Assembly (NCBI RefSeq): GCF_002858715.1
Contig: NZ_PJZH01000003.1
Span: 1-64,000, forward strand
From: Chimaeribacter coloradensis
Lineage (GTDB): Bacteria; Pseudomonadota; Gammaproteobacteria; Enterobacterales; Enterobacteriaceae
Length of the DNA stretch: 64,000 nt
Direction of reading: 5' to 3'
Position 1 is the stretch's first letter. Every line of letters starts with the position of its first letter. This document shows, one piece after another, positions 7,929 to 16,390 of the stretch. The position numbers and the translations under genes are program-made. A model generated the notes under the pieces. It was not told the origin of the DNA, made no database searches, and saw only the letters and a program-made list of their open reading frames with translations.

Positions 7929-10058
7929 TTATTTGATGTCAGCGGTTTTTACATCCTCCAGCTCGGTGGCCGGAATGACGTGGCCGGGCCAGTCGCTGCT
8001 GATGCGGTCGCCGATCTGCGCCGGGGTCATCGGGCGGCCGAGCAGGAAGCCCTGGAGGGTGTCGCAGCCCAGGCGGCTGAGGAACGCCTGCTGTTCCACG
8101 GTCTCTACCCCTTCGGCCACCACTTTCAGGTTCAGCGTCTGGCCCAGTGCAATGATGGCGGAGACGATGCTGGCATCCTCGTTATTGGTGGTCAGCTCGT
8201 TGATAAATGCCCGGTCGATTTTCAGCTCACTGGCGGGCAGCCGTTTTAAATAGAGCAGGCTGGAGTAGCCGGTGCCGAAATCATCAATCGACGCCTTGAC
8301 CCCCAGATCCGTCAGCTGGTCGAGAATCGCCACGCTGACGTCCGGGTTGAGCATCGCGGTGGTCTCCGTGACCTCCAGCGTGAGTTTTTCCGCCGGGATC
8401 TGGTGGCGGGTGATGATATCCACCACTTTCTCCACCAGGTCCGGCTGCTCGAACTGCAACGCCGACAGGTTCACCGCCACGCTCCACTCCTGATGCCCCT
8501 GGCGGTGCCACTCGCTGAGCTGGCGGCACGCCTCGTTCAGCACCCATTCGCCCATCGGCAGGATAAGCCCGGTCTTCTCCGCCAGCGGCAGGAACACCGC
8601 CGGGCTGAGCATCCCGCTGCCGGGGCGCTCCCAGCGCACCAGCGCCTCGAAGCCGGACACCGGGCCGGAGGGTGCGGTGAATTTCGGCTGGTAGTGCAGG
8701 CGTAGTTCGTTGCGCTCAATCGCCAGCCGCAGGTCGTGCATCAGTTGCAATTGCTCCTGCGCATTGGCGTTCATCGATTTCTGGAAGAAGCTGTGGCTGT
8801 TGCGGCCGGAATTTTTGGTATGGTACATCGCCGCATCGGCGTTCAGCATCAGCTCCCGCTCGGTGAGCCCGTCACTGGGGTAGACGGCGATGCCGATGCT
8901 GATGGAAACCAGCAGCTCGTAGCGCGACACATTGAACGGCTGCTCAATCAGCATCACCAGCTGGGCGGCCAGCGTCGCGGCGTCGGCCGGGTCCGTTATC
9001 TCCATCAGCACCACAAATTCGTCACCGCCGAGGCGCGCCAGCGTGTCCTGCGTGCGCAGGCTGCCCTGGATACGCTCGGTCACGGCGATCAGTAACTGGT
9101 CGCCGATGTGGTGGCCGTAGGCGTCGTTCACCGCTTTGAAGCCGTCGAGATCCATAAACAGCACCGCGAACAGGGTGCCTTCGTGCTCCCCTTTCTGCAA
9201 CGCCTGCTGGATACGATCTTCCAGCAGCAGCCGGTTCGGCAGCTTGGTCAGGTTGTCATGCAGCGCGAGCTGCATCAGCTCGCGGTTGGCCTGCTCCAGG
9301 GACTGCGCCAGGATCGCCGTGCGCGCCTGGAGGCGGGCGTCCAGCACCGACACCACCAGGGTGATCGCCAGCACCGCCAGCGTAAACACAATCACCACCA
9401 CCGCCAGCCAGTTGGTGTTCACCCCGCCGTGGTGGGCCATGCCCGCCATGCTGCCCATCATGTGGAAGTTGGCGGCCGTCATGCCGGTGTAGTGCATCCC
9501 GACAATCGCCACGCCCATGATGATCGCCGCCAGCGCGCGCAGCAGCTTGACGTTGTTGACCTGGGTACGCAGCCGGAAGGCCATCCACAGCGCGCCTGCC
9601 GAGGCGAGCACCGCAATCACCACCGAGAGCAGCACCCAACGCAGGTCGTAGCTCATGCCCGGCATTACGCTCATCGCCGCCATGCCGGTGTAGTGCATCC
9701 CGGCGATGCCGCCGCCCATAATCAGTGAACCGGCCACCAGCCGCGGCAGGGAGAGGGCGGCGGCGGTGACAAACCAGAGGGCGAAGATCGACGAGGCGAT
9801 GGCGATCAGCATCGACAAACCGGTGATCAGCGGGTCATAACTGATGGAAACCGGCAGGCTGAAGGCCAGCATGCCGATGAAATGCATCGACCAGATGCCG
9901 ATGCCCATCGCCACAGAACCGCCGCCGAGCCACCAGCGGGCGGCGGCGCGGTCAGTGGTGGCGACGCGCCCCACCATGTCGAGGGCGGTATAGGACGCAA
10001 GAATAGCCACGATGAATGAGAACAGCACCAAAACATCGTTGTAACTGCTGGCAAGCAT
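7929..10058 (-). CDS. MHYT-GGDEF-EAL membrane cyclic-di-GMP protein
   Basis: 709 residues. Residues 1-240 form an MHYT sensor: seven predicted helices with MHFI (58-61), MHYT (121-124) and MHYT (188-191), a pattern proposed to bind copper and sense oxygen, CO or NO. A GGDEF domain follows (about 265-425) with an intact LGGDEF signature (343-348), and then an EAL domain (about 437-690) with FEALVRW (470-476) and DDFGTGYSSL. Both catalytic signatures are intact, so it may make and degrade cyclic-di-GMP and thereby tune motility and biofilm. The ATG at 10058 follows a GGAGAG ribosome site. It is not in an operon. Confidence 0.93.
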   Translation of the reverse strand: MLASSYNDVLVLFSFIVAILASYTALDMVGRVATTDRAAARWWLGGGSVAMGIGIWSMHFIGMLAFSLPVSISYDPLITGLSMLIAIASSIFALWFVTAAALSLPRLVAGSLIMGGGIAGMHYTGMAAMSVMPGMSYDLRWVLLSVVIAVLASAGALWMAFRLRTQVNNVKLLRALAAIIMGVAIVGMHYTGMTAANFHMMGSMAGMAHHGGVNTNWLAVVVIVFTLAVLAITLVVSVLDARLQARTAILAQSLEQANRELMQLALHDNLTKLPNRLLLEDRIQQALQKGEHEGTLFAVLFMDLDGFKAVNDAYGHHIGDQLLIAVTERIQGSLRTQDTLARLGGDEFVVLMEITDPADAATLAAQLVMLIEQPFNVSRYELLVSISIGIAVYPSDGLTERELMLNADAAMYHTKNSGRNSHSFFQKSMNANAQEQLQLMHDLRLAIERNELRLHYQPKFTAPSGPVSGFEALVRWERPGSGMLSPAVFLPLAEKTGLILPMGEWVLNEACRQLSEWHRQGHQEWSVAVNLSALQFEQPDLVEKVVDIITRHQIPAEKLTLEVTETTAMLNPDVSVAILDQLTDLGVKASIDDFGTGYSSLLYLKRLPASELKIDRAFINELTTNNEDASIVSAIIALGQTLNLKVVAEGVETVEQQAFLSRLGCDTLQGFLLGRPMTPAQIGDRISSDWPGHVIPATELEDVKTADIK

Positions 10059-10481
10059 GACTTGCTCTCCAAATAACAGGGTAAGGGCAACCCTGCCCCG
10101 TTATTGCGTTGCAATGTCGGTCAGGCGATCGCCGGGAAGAATAAACATCACATCACCTTAACCATCAGGGTGTGGGCCGCGTCGTGGGGCAAAATTTTGG
10201 TTAAGTTTAATTATGTGATATTTCAAAACAGTACAGCGATATTAGCGACTTTTTCACCAACGTTAAACCAGCGTATCCGCGGTATTGCTAAACGTAACGA
10301 AAGTATAAAGTAAAAACAGTATTTATCATTAATAGGCCAAGTTTAGATGATTTTACTCGGTTGATTTGGCTTTAACCGCGATCGCCGGCGCGGGAAAGAG
10401 GCAGGGAAGGGGGGCCGGATTGACCGGGGCAGAATCAACTATAGTTACCGCTGGCCCCGTGTAATGACCCAGGAGACAGGC
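10059..10481. promoter_or_regulatory. AT-rich divergent intergenic region before the GST gene
   Basis: This 423-base gap separates the leftward cyclic-di-GMP gene from the rightward glutathione transferase. Bases about 10190-10370 are markedly AT-rich compared with the neighbouring genes and hold no convincing ORF. A -10-like TATAGT at 10440-10445 would start transcription about 30 bases before the GST start codon; its -35 is weak. Nothing else was recognised. Confidence 0.5.
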
Positions 10482-11150
10482 ATGATCACCCTTCACCACC
10501 TCAATAACTCCCGTTCGCAGCGTATTTTGTGGATGCTGGAGGAGCTGGCGGTGCCCTACCAGATTGAGCGCTACCAGCGCGACCCAGACACCATGCTGGC
10601 CCCGGAGGCGCTGAAGAAGGTTCACCCGCTGGGGAAGTCCCCGGTGCTCACCGACAATGACCTGACGCTGGCGGAGTCCGGCGCGATCATTGAATACCTG
10701 CAAGAGACTTACGACGCACAGGGGCTGCTGAAACCTACCGATCACTTCGCGCGCCAGAGCTACCGCTACTGGTTGCACTATGCCGAAGGCTCGCTGATGC
10801 CGCTGCTGGTGATGAAACTGATCTTCAGCCGCCTGGGCAAGCCGCCGGTGCCGCTGCTGGCGCGGCCGATTGCCGGGGCGATTGGCAAAGGGGTGCAGAA
10901 GGCGTACCTGGACAAGCAGCTCGCCACCCACCGGGCTTACCTGGAGCAGCATCTGGCAGAGAACGCCTGGTTTGCCGGGGCGGATTTCAGCGCCGCCGAT
11001 ATTCAGATGAGTTTCCCGGTCGAGGGGCTGAACGCGCGGGGTGGGTTGTCCGGCTGCCCGCATCTCAGCGACTGGCTGAAGAAGGTGCAGGCGCGGCCCG
11101 CGTACCAGCAGGCGCTGAAACAGGGCGGGCCTTACCAGATCGCTGGCTGA
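10482..11150 (+). CDS. Glutathione S-transferase family protein
   Basis: 222 residues. Residues 1-80 form the thioredoxin-like glutathione site (MITLHHLNNSRSQRILWMLEEL, KSPVLTDNDLTLAESGAIIEYL), where the Ser of NNSRSQR and the Glu-Ser of LAESGAI bind glutathione. Residues about 90-215 are the helical C-terminal domain. The protein is soluble and cytosolic, probably a detoxification enzyme, with a substrate that cannot be predicted. I chose the ATG at 10482 because the AGGAGA ribosome site (10471-10476) lies between it and an upstream in-frame ATG at 10464. It appears to be a single-gene unit. Confidence 0.88.
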   Translation: MITLHHLNNSRSQRILWMLEELAVPYQIERYQRDPDTMLAPEALKKVHPLGKSPVLTDNDLTLAESGAIIEYLQETYDAQGLLKPTDHFARQSYRYWLHYAEGSLMPLLVMKLIFSRLGKPPVPLLARPIAGAIGKGVQKAYLDKQLATHRAYLEQHLAENAWFAGADFSAADIQMSFPVEGLNARGGLSGCPHLSDWLKKVQARPAYQQALKQGGPYQIAG

Positions 11151-11215
11151 ACGGCGGAGAGCACGGGCCGGGCGGCCGCGTGGTTAACGCAGGCTGTCGT
11201 GACTGCGTTGTTTGA

Positions 11216-11359
11216 TTAATACATTCTTTTACCGGCACCGACAAAATCCTGCCCCAGTGCGTGCAGCACGCGATGCAGCCAGGCGAAACGCGTGGCCGGT
11301 TTCGCAGGCGCTGGGGTGCGGGTGGTCTGGCCGGACGTCAGCGTCAGGGACAATTTCAT
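11216..11359 (-). CDS. Small basic 47-residue protein, unknown
   Basis: I do not recognise this protein. A 47-codon frame starts at an ATG (11359-11357) with a strong GGAGG ribosome site six bases upstream, better than most genes here. The protein starts MKLSLTLTSGQTTRT, has a Pro/Ala/Lys-rich middle and ends with RFAWLHRVLHALGQDFVGAGKRMY, which could form a short amphipathic helix. It is basic and has no signal peptide or long membrane segment. Two perfect CRP-like palindromes lie 64-137 bases upstream of its start. The ribosome site and upstream operators are what support it; codon bias over so short a span proves little. Confidence 0.55.
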   Translation of the reverse strand: MKLSLTLTSGQTTRTPAPAKPATRFAWLHRVLHALGQDFVGAGKRMY

Positions 11360-11422
11360 GTTTCCTCCAGAGGTCAGGAAGTGCGGTAAACGTCAGGGGC
11401 ATTGGGCGGCCCCGCAGTAAAG

Positions 11423-11438
11423 TGTGATGTGTATCACA
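11423..11438. promoter_or_regulatory. CRP-like site 1
   Basis: TGTGATGTGTATCACA is a perfect palindrome of the CRP consensus TGTGA-N6-TCACA. Its centre lies about 71 bases upstream of the small ORF start on the minus strand. Core promoter hexamers at the classic class I or class II distances are not convincing, so the target gene is uncertain. Confidence 0.7.
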
Positions 11439-11478
11439 TGAAAATCCTACGCTTAACAATTCATCAGATCAATGGTTT

Positions 11479-11494
11479 TGTGATGAACATCACA
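11479..11494. promoter_or_regulatory. CRP-like site 2
   Basis: TGTGATGAACATCACA is a second perfect CRP-type palindrome, extended by flanking T and A runs to a 22-base inverted repeat (11476-11497 approximately). Its centre is 56 bases from site 1. It may act with site 1 on the leftward small ORF, or serve an unrecognised transcript. Confidence 0.7.
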
Positions 11495-11895
11495 AAAATA
11501 TTGAAACCCTGTTTTATCCGGCAGGGCAGTGCCGCAGGCAGGCGTGTTGCGCAACAGATGCAGGAAATCTCCGCGCTTTCCGCTTTTTTTCTCACCGGCG
11601 AGCGATGTGATCCAGCCCGCAATTTCACCATTGCCGCTTAAATACGCAAACAACGCGAAAATGTCGCGATTCAGAGTTGAAAAAGCCCGCTGGCTCGCTG
11701 GATAATCGTTTGCCTTTTATTGTTCGCCCATTTTAATAACGTCTGGCGGGTACAAAGTTAATCGTTTGCCTTGTTTTCTGGCCTCCCTTTCAGAAAACGC
11801 GGTGCCAGGGAAGTAAACGCACGACGCCTTAACGGCATGAGGCCGTAACCACACCACGCACCGACATTCCAGGATCATTTTCAGAGGACATCAGC

Positions 11896-13263
11896 ATGTC
11901 TAGCCATAACACCCAAGCGGGCGGCACCGTTCAGCCGACCGGCCCGCTGGATGCATTTTTCAAAATCAGCGCGCGCGGCAGCTCCGTGCGGCAAGAGGTT
12001 GTCGCCGGGCTGACCACCTTCCTGGCGATGGTTTACTCCGTCATTGTGGTGCCGGGCATGTTGGGCAAAGCGGGCTTCCCGCCGGCGGCGGTGTTCGTCG
12101 GCACCTGTCTGGTGGCGGGCATCGGCTCGCTGCTGATGGGGCTGTGGGCCAATCTGCCGCTGGCGATCGGCTGCGCCATCTCGCTGACCGCCTTCACCGC
12201 GTTCAGCCTGGTGCTCGGCCAGCACATCAGCGTGCCGGTGGCGCTGGGCGCGGTGTTCCTGATGGGGCTGCTGTTTACCCTGATCTCCGTGACCGGCATC
12301 CGCGCCTGGATTTTGCGCAACCTGCCGATGGGCGTGGCGCACGGTACCGGCATCGGCATCGGCCTGTTCCTGCTGCTGATTGCCGCCAACGGCGTCGGGC
12401 TGGTGGTGAAAAACCCGATTGACGGCCTGCCGGTGGCGCTGGGGGACTTCACCTCGTTCCCGGTGCTGATGACCTTGCTGGGCCTGGCCGCCACCATCGG
12501 GCTGGAGAAGCGCCGCGTGCCGGGCGGCATCCTGCTGGTGATTGTGGCGCTGTCGGTGATCGGGCTGATTTTCGACCCGGCGGTGAAATACCAGGGTCTG
12601 TTTGCGATGCCTTCCCTGACCGATGCCAACGGCCACTCCTCGATGTTCAGCCTCGACATCATGGGCGCGTTGCAGCCGGTGGTGCTGCCGAGCGTGCTGG
12701 CACTGGTAATGACGGCGGTATTTGACGCCACCGGCACCATCCGCGCGGTGGCCGGGCAGGCGAACCTGCTGGACAAGCAGGGCCAGATCATCAACGGCGG
12801 CAAAGCGCTGACCTCCGACTCCGTGAGCAGCATGGTGGCCGGGCTGGTGGGCGTTGCCCCGGCGGCGGTCTACATTGAATCTGCGGCCGGTACGGCTGCC
12901 GGCGGCAAAACCGGCCTCACGGCCACGGTGGTCGGTGTGCTGTTCCTGCTGATCCTGTTCCTGTCGCCGCTCTCCTACCTGGTGCCGGGCTACGCCACCG
13001 CCCCGGCGCTGATGTACGTCGGCCTGCTGATGCTGAGCAACGTCACCAAGCTGGACTTCACCGACTTTGTGGATGCGATGTCCGGCTTGCTCTGCGCGGT
13101 GTTTATCGTGCTGACCTGCAACATCGTCACCGGCATCATGCTCGGCTTCGGCGCGCTGGTGATTGGCCGGGTGATTGCCGGGGAATGGCGCAAGCTCAAC
13201 GCCGGGACGGTGATCATCGCCGTCGCGCTGGCGGCGTTCTACGCCGGCGGCTGGGCGATCTGA
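11896..13263 (+). CDS. ghxP: Guanine/hypoxanthine permease
   Basis: 455 residues, NCS2 (AzgA-type) proton-coupled nucleobase transporter in the inner membrane with about 12-14 helices. It closely follows E. coli GhxP (YjcD), including [20 protein letters not shown] near the N-terminus, [17 protein letters not shown], and the substrate-region [21 protein letters not shown]. The next gene, yjcE, is also its neighbour in E. coli, which supports orthology to ghxP over the adenine transporters AdeP/AdeQ. Regulation may involve the repeated GCAAACG-containing elements upstream. It ends at an intrinsic terminator at 13281-13306. Confidence 0.92.
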   Translation: MSSHNTQAGGTVQPTGPLDAFFKISARGSSVRQEVVAGLTTFLAMVYSVIVVPGMLGKAGFPPAAVFVGTCLVAGIGSLLMGLWANLPLAIGCAISLTAFTAFSLVLGQHISVPVALGAVFLMGLLFTLISVTGIRAWILRNLPMGVAHGTGIGIGLFLLLIAANGVGLVVKNPIDGLPVALGDFTSFPVLMTLLGLAATIGLEKRRVPGGILLVIVALSVIGLIFDPAVKYQGLFAMPSLTDANGHSSMFSLDIMGALQPVVLPSVLALVMTAVFDATGTIRAVAGQANLLDKQGQIINGGKALTSDSVSSMVAGLVGVAPAAVYIESAAGTAAGGKTGLTATVVGVLFLLILFLSPLSYLVPGYATAPALMYVGLLMLSNVTKLDFTDFVDAMSGLLCAVFIVLTCNIVTGIMLGFGALVIGRVIAGEWRKLNAGTVIIAVALAAFYAGGWAI

Positions 13264-13280
13264 CGCGGCCACGGTGAGCA

Positions 13281-13306
13281 GGGGAGCCGGGCGGCTCCCC
13301 TTTTTT
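13281..13306 (+). terminator. Intrinsic terminator of ghxP
   Basis: Perfect 8-base stem GGGGAGCC/GGCTCCCC (13281-13288, 13293-13300) with a 4-base loop followed by six T residues, 17 bases after the ghxP stop. Confidence 0.9.
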
Positions 13307-13458
13307 ATGCCTGTGAATTCCCCTGCGGCGGCACATTCGCCCAAAGCGCACGCCTGGGTTTAACAGCCCGGCGGTTCTGGTCTACTATCACCCCTGCGAA
13401 TGCCGGGCCGCCCGCGCCCGGCTGAAACTGATAATGATGACAAGAGCCCAAGGAACGC

Positions 13459-15108
13459 ATGGAAATCTTTTTTACCATCCTCATTTTGATCCTGGTGGTG
13501 TCACTCTCGGGTGTCGTGACCAGAATGTTACCCTTCCAAATCCCTCTCCCCCTGATGCAGATCGCCGTCGGTGCCTTACTGGCCTGGCCCAATTTCGGCC
13601 TGCATGTCGACTTTGACCCGGAACTGTTCCTGGTGCTGTTTATCCCGCCGCTGCTGTTTGCCGACGGCTGGAAAACCCCGATGCGCGAGTTCCTGCACCA
13701 CGGCCGCGAGGTGCTGGGGCTGGCGCTGATGCTGGTGCTGCTCACGGTGGTCGGCATCGGCTACCTGATCTACCTGATGGTGCCGAACATCCCGCTGGTG
13801 GCGGCGTTTGCGCTGGCGGCGGTGCTGTCGCCCACCGATGCGGTGGCGCTCTCCGGCATCGTCGGCAAGGGGCGCATCCCCAAATCGATCATGGGTGTGC
13901 TGGAGGGTGAGGCGCTGATGAATGACGCCTCCGGCCTGGTGTCACTGAAGTTCGCGATTGCGGTGGCGATGGGCACCATGGTGTTCACCGTCTCCGGTGC
14001 GACGGTGGAGTTCCTCAAGGTGGCGATAGGCGGCCTGCTGGCCGGGGTCGCGGTGACCTGGCTCTACAGTAAGTCGCTGCGCATCATGAGCCGCTGGAGC
14101 GGGGATGACCCGGCCACCCAGACGGTGTTCCTGCTGCTGCTGCCGTTCGCCTCTTACCTGATCGCCGAGCATATCGGTGTCTCCGGCATCCTGGCCGCCG
14201 TGGCCGCGGGGATGACCATCAGCCAGTCCGGCGTGATCCGCAATGCGCCGCTGGCGATGCGGCTGCGCGCCAACGGCGTCTGGTCGATGCTGGAGTTCGT
14301 GTTCAACGGCATGGTGTTCATCATGCTCGGCCTGCAGCTGCCGGGCATTCTGGAGACCTCGATCCTGATGGTCGAGAACGACCCGACCATCCCGACCTGG
14401 CAGCTCTTCGCCGATGTAGCGCTGATCTACCTGGCGCTGCTGATGCTGCGTTTTGTCTGGCTCTGGTCGATGAAAAAGCTCAGCAACCGCCTGCTGAAGA
14501 AGCGCCCGCTGATGTTCGGCAGCTACAGCACCCGCGAGCTGTGGGTGGCGTCCTTTGCCGGGGTGCGCGGGGCGATCACGCTGGCCGGTGTGCTCTCTAT
14601 CCCGCTGTTCCTGCCGGATGGCGAAGCCTTCCCGTCACGTTACCAGCTGGTGTTCCTGGCCGCGGGGGTGATCCTCTTCTCGCTGATCGCCGGGGTGATT
14701 GCACTGCCGTTCCTGCTGCGCGGGGTGAAAACGGTGGATAAATCGGCCTATAAGCAGGAAGAGCACATGGCGCGCGCCGTGGCCGCCGAAGTGGCGATTG
14801 AGAGCCTGCACAAGATGGAGGAGCGCATCGCCGCCGATGCCGAAGAGAACATCGACGAGCAGACGGTGCGCGAGGTCAGCTCGCGGGTGATCGGCAACCT
14901 GCGCCGCCGCACCTACAACAAAGACGATATGGAAAGCATGCTGGTGGTGGAGAACCTCGAGCGCCGCTTCCGCCTCAGCGCCCTGCGTGCTGAGCGCGCC
15001 GAGCTTTACCACCTGCGCGCCACCCAGCGCATCAGCAACGAGACGCTGCAAAAACTGCTGCACGACCTCGACCTGCTGGAAGCGCTGCTGGTGGAAAAAG
15101 AGGTGTGA
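13459..15108 (+). CDS. yjcE: CPA1-family Na+/H+ antiporter YjcE
   Basis: 549 residues. The first 420 or so hold about 12 membrane helices of the cation:proton antiporter-1 family, including the ion-site signatures LSPTDAVALSGI (about 113-124) and EGEALMNDASGL (about 137-148). The last 130 residues are a charged cytosolic tail, predicted helical, that may regulate transport. It exchanges Na+ (or K+) for H+ across the inner membrane, serving pH and ion balance. An AAGGAA ribosome site precedes the ATG. Separated from ghxP by a terminator, it is its own unit. A GC-rich hairpin (15116-15137) lies between its stop and that of the convergent LacI-type gene. Confidence 0.9.
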   Translation: MEIFFTILILILVVSLSGVVTRMLPFQIPLPLMQIAVGALLAWPNFGLHVDFDPELFLVLFIPPLLFADGWKTPMREFLHHGREVLGLALMLVLLTVVGIGYLIYLMVPNIPLVAAFALAAVLSPTDAVALSGIVGKGRIPKSIMGVLEGEALMNDASGLVSLKFAIAVAMGTMVFTVSGATVEFLKVAIGGLLAGVAVTWLYSKSLRIMSRWSGDDPATQTVFLLLLPFASYLIAEHIGVSGILAAVAAGMTISQSGVIRNAPLAMRLRANGVWSMLEFVFNGMVFIMLGLQLPGILETSILMVENDPTIPTWQLFADVALIYLALLMLRFVWLWSMKKLSNRLLKKRPLMFGSYSTRELWVASFAGVRGAITLAGVLSIPLFLPDGEAFPSRYQLVFLAAGVILFSLIAGVIALPFLLRGVKTVDKSAYKQEEHMARAVAAEVAIESLHKMEERIAADAEENIDEQTVREVSSRVIGNLRRRTYNKDDMESMLVVENLERRFRLSALRAERAELYHLRATQRISNETLQKLLHDLDLLEALLVEKEV

Positions 15109-15139
15109 CCCACGCGGCGCGGCGACCCGGCCGCGCCCG

Positions 15140-16198
15140 TTACTGACCCAGCGCCACGCGGGCCGCGTGGCGCGTGGCGTAGTTCACCGTCTCCCCCTCA
15201 ATCACTCTCCCCTGCAATAACAGATGGCACACCGGCGCCTGCGGCCGGTTCAGCCGGTATTGCAGCAGGTGTACCGCCTCACTCCCCAGCTCACGGCAGG
15301 GCACCGCAATGCCGGTAACCGCCATGCCCGGGCCGTTTTCCAGGTGCCAGCGGAAATCGGTGGTGATCAGCGACATATCCTCCGGCACGCGCAACCGGCG
15401 GCGCGCCAGCACCCGCAACACGCCTGAGGCCATGCCCATGCAGCCGGGGAAAATCACCTCCGGCCAGCATGACACCGGGTGTGACGCCAGCCACGCCTCC
15501 AGCGCCTGTTCCGCCTCTTCTGCTGAAAAGCCCTCGGTGACAATCAGATCCTGTTGCGCATCAAAGGGCACATGGAAATGACGGTAGGCCTCCTGGATGC
15601 CGTGCAGCCGGGTGTAGAGGGTGTTGCGGCGCAGGCAGCTCAGGGAGAGGATGCGCCGGTGGCCGCGCCCGAAGACGTGGCGCACCGCGTTAAAGCCGAT
15701 GGCGTAGTGGTCAGGCGAGATGGCGTCGAGGGCCATGTCGCGGTCCGTGGTATTGATCAGCACGCAGGGTTTATTCAGCGCCGCGGCCAGCCTGAAGATG
15801 GCGGCGTCATCGGTGCCGATGATGATTACCGCGTTGATCTGCTTGTTGCCCGCTTTGTCGAGAAAGGCTTCGATGTCCGCATGTTGCTCCTCCAGCCCGC
15901 AATAGCTGAGGCAGACGTTGTGCGCCGCCAGCGCCTCGGCGATGCCGCGCGTCACCTCGCGGTAGAAGAGGTCGCCACGCGGGTTGAAGGTGCGGCCCGG
16001 CGCAAACACCGCCACGTTGCCGAGCAGCAGCCGCCCGCCGGCCAGCGCATCCAGCACGCCGAGCTGGCGTGCGCAACGGAGGATCAGCTCGCGCGCCCGC
16101 TCGCTGGTGTAGGCTTTCCCCGCCAGCACGCGCGACACGGTGCTGACGGAGTAGCCCGTCAGGGCGGAAATTTTATCCATCTGTAGCTTGCCCGGCAT
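15140..16198 (-). CDS. LacI-family repressor of the glycoside locus
   Basis: 352 residues. The N-terminus has the LacI helix-turn-helix (MDKISALTGYSVSTVSRVLAGKAYTSERARELI), followed by a periplasmic-binding-protein-like effector domain starting LLGNVAVFAPGRTFNPRGDLFY. It is divergent from the first of three Gfo/Idh dehydrogenases, so it very likely controls that locus in response to the imported sugar or a product. I chose the ATG at 16198; a TTG upstream at 16231 has no ribosome site, and the ATG at 16180 would also give a complete DNA-binding domain. The first helix lacks the usual IKDVA wording, but the VSTVSRVL core is standard. Confidence 0.85.
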   Translation of the reverse strand: MPGKLQMDKISALTGYSVSTVSRVLAGKAYTSERARELILRCARQLGVLDALAGGRLLLGNVAVFAPGRTFNPRGDLFYREVTRGIAEALAAHNVCLSYCGLEEQHADIEAFLDKAGNKQINAVIIIGTDDAAIFRLAAALNKPCVLINTTDRDMALDAISPDHYAIGFNAVRHVFGRGHRRILSLSCLRRNTLYTRLHGIQEAYRHFHVPFDAQQDLIVTEGFSAEEAEQALEAWLASHPVSCWPEVIFPGCMGMASGVLRVLARRRLRVPEDMSLITTDFRWHLENGPGMAVTGIAVPCRELGSEAVHLLQYRLNRPQAPVCHLLLQGRVIEGETVNYATRHAARVALGQ

Positions 16199-16390
16199 AG
16201 GCGTGACCCCGCTCGCAATAAATTTCTGCAACTATTCTCAGAGAGAGTCTGCTGATTTATCAACCAAATCCCGGCCACCGGGCGGCCGGGATTCTGACCC
16301 TGGGATTCCTCTCACACATTCCGTTTGTGGCGCTTGCCCGGCTTCATTATGTTCCCGCTATCCCTTCACACAGTGGAATACAGGTGAGTT
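16199..16390. promoter_or_regulatory. Divergent control region of the glycoside locus
   Basis: A 192-base gap between the LacI-type gene and the first dehydrogenase. A 10-base inverted repeat (AATCCCGGCC 16267-16276; GGCCGGGATT 16284-16293) with a 7-base spacer sits mid-gap and is the best candidate operator, though it could equally be an RNA hairpin. Possible -35 TTGCCC and -10 GCTATC elements with a 17-base spacer lie close to 16336-16364. These are weak matches. Confidence 0.5.

Larger units (their letters stand above)
11360..11895. other. Long gene-free region upstream of ghxP
   Basis: About 535 bases without a supported gene. Besides the two CRP-like sites it holds an exact 14-base direct repeat, TAATCGTTTGCCTT at 11703-11716 and again at 11759-11772, spaced 56 bases start to start. 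Read on the other strand each copy has a GCAAACG core, the left half of the PurR operator, but the right half fits poorly. The ghxP ribosome site GAGG lies near 11883. Short open frames over 11402-11653 overlap the palindromes and lack ribosome sites. Confidence 0.5.

Noticed and set aside
10464-10481. Upstream ATG for the glutathione transferase
   Set aside because: The AGGAGA ribosome site lies within these codons, so it would serve the ATG at 10482, and GST sequences start there.
11402-11653. Short open frames on both strands over the CRP-like sites
   Set aside because: They run through operator palindromes, lack ribosome sites and show no family features.
11640-11895. A purine riboswitch before ghxP
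   Set aside because: The conserved junction bases of the guanine/adenine aptamer were not seen; the direct repeats fit a protein operator better.
11881-13344. A 487-codon minus-strand frame opposite ghxP
   Set aside because: The translation is His/Gln/Arg-rich low complexity, typical of the complement of a membrane protein gene, and ghxP is unmistakable on the other strand.
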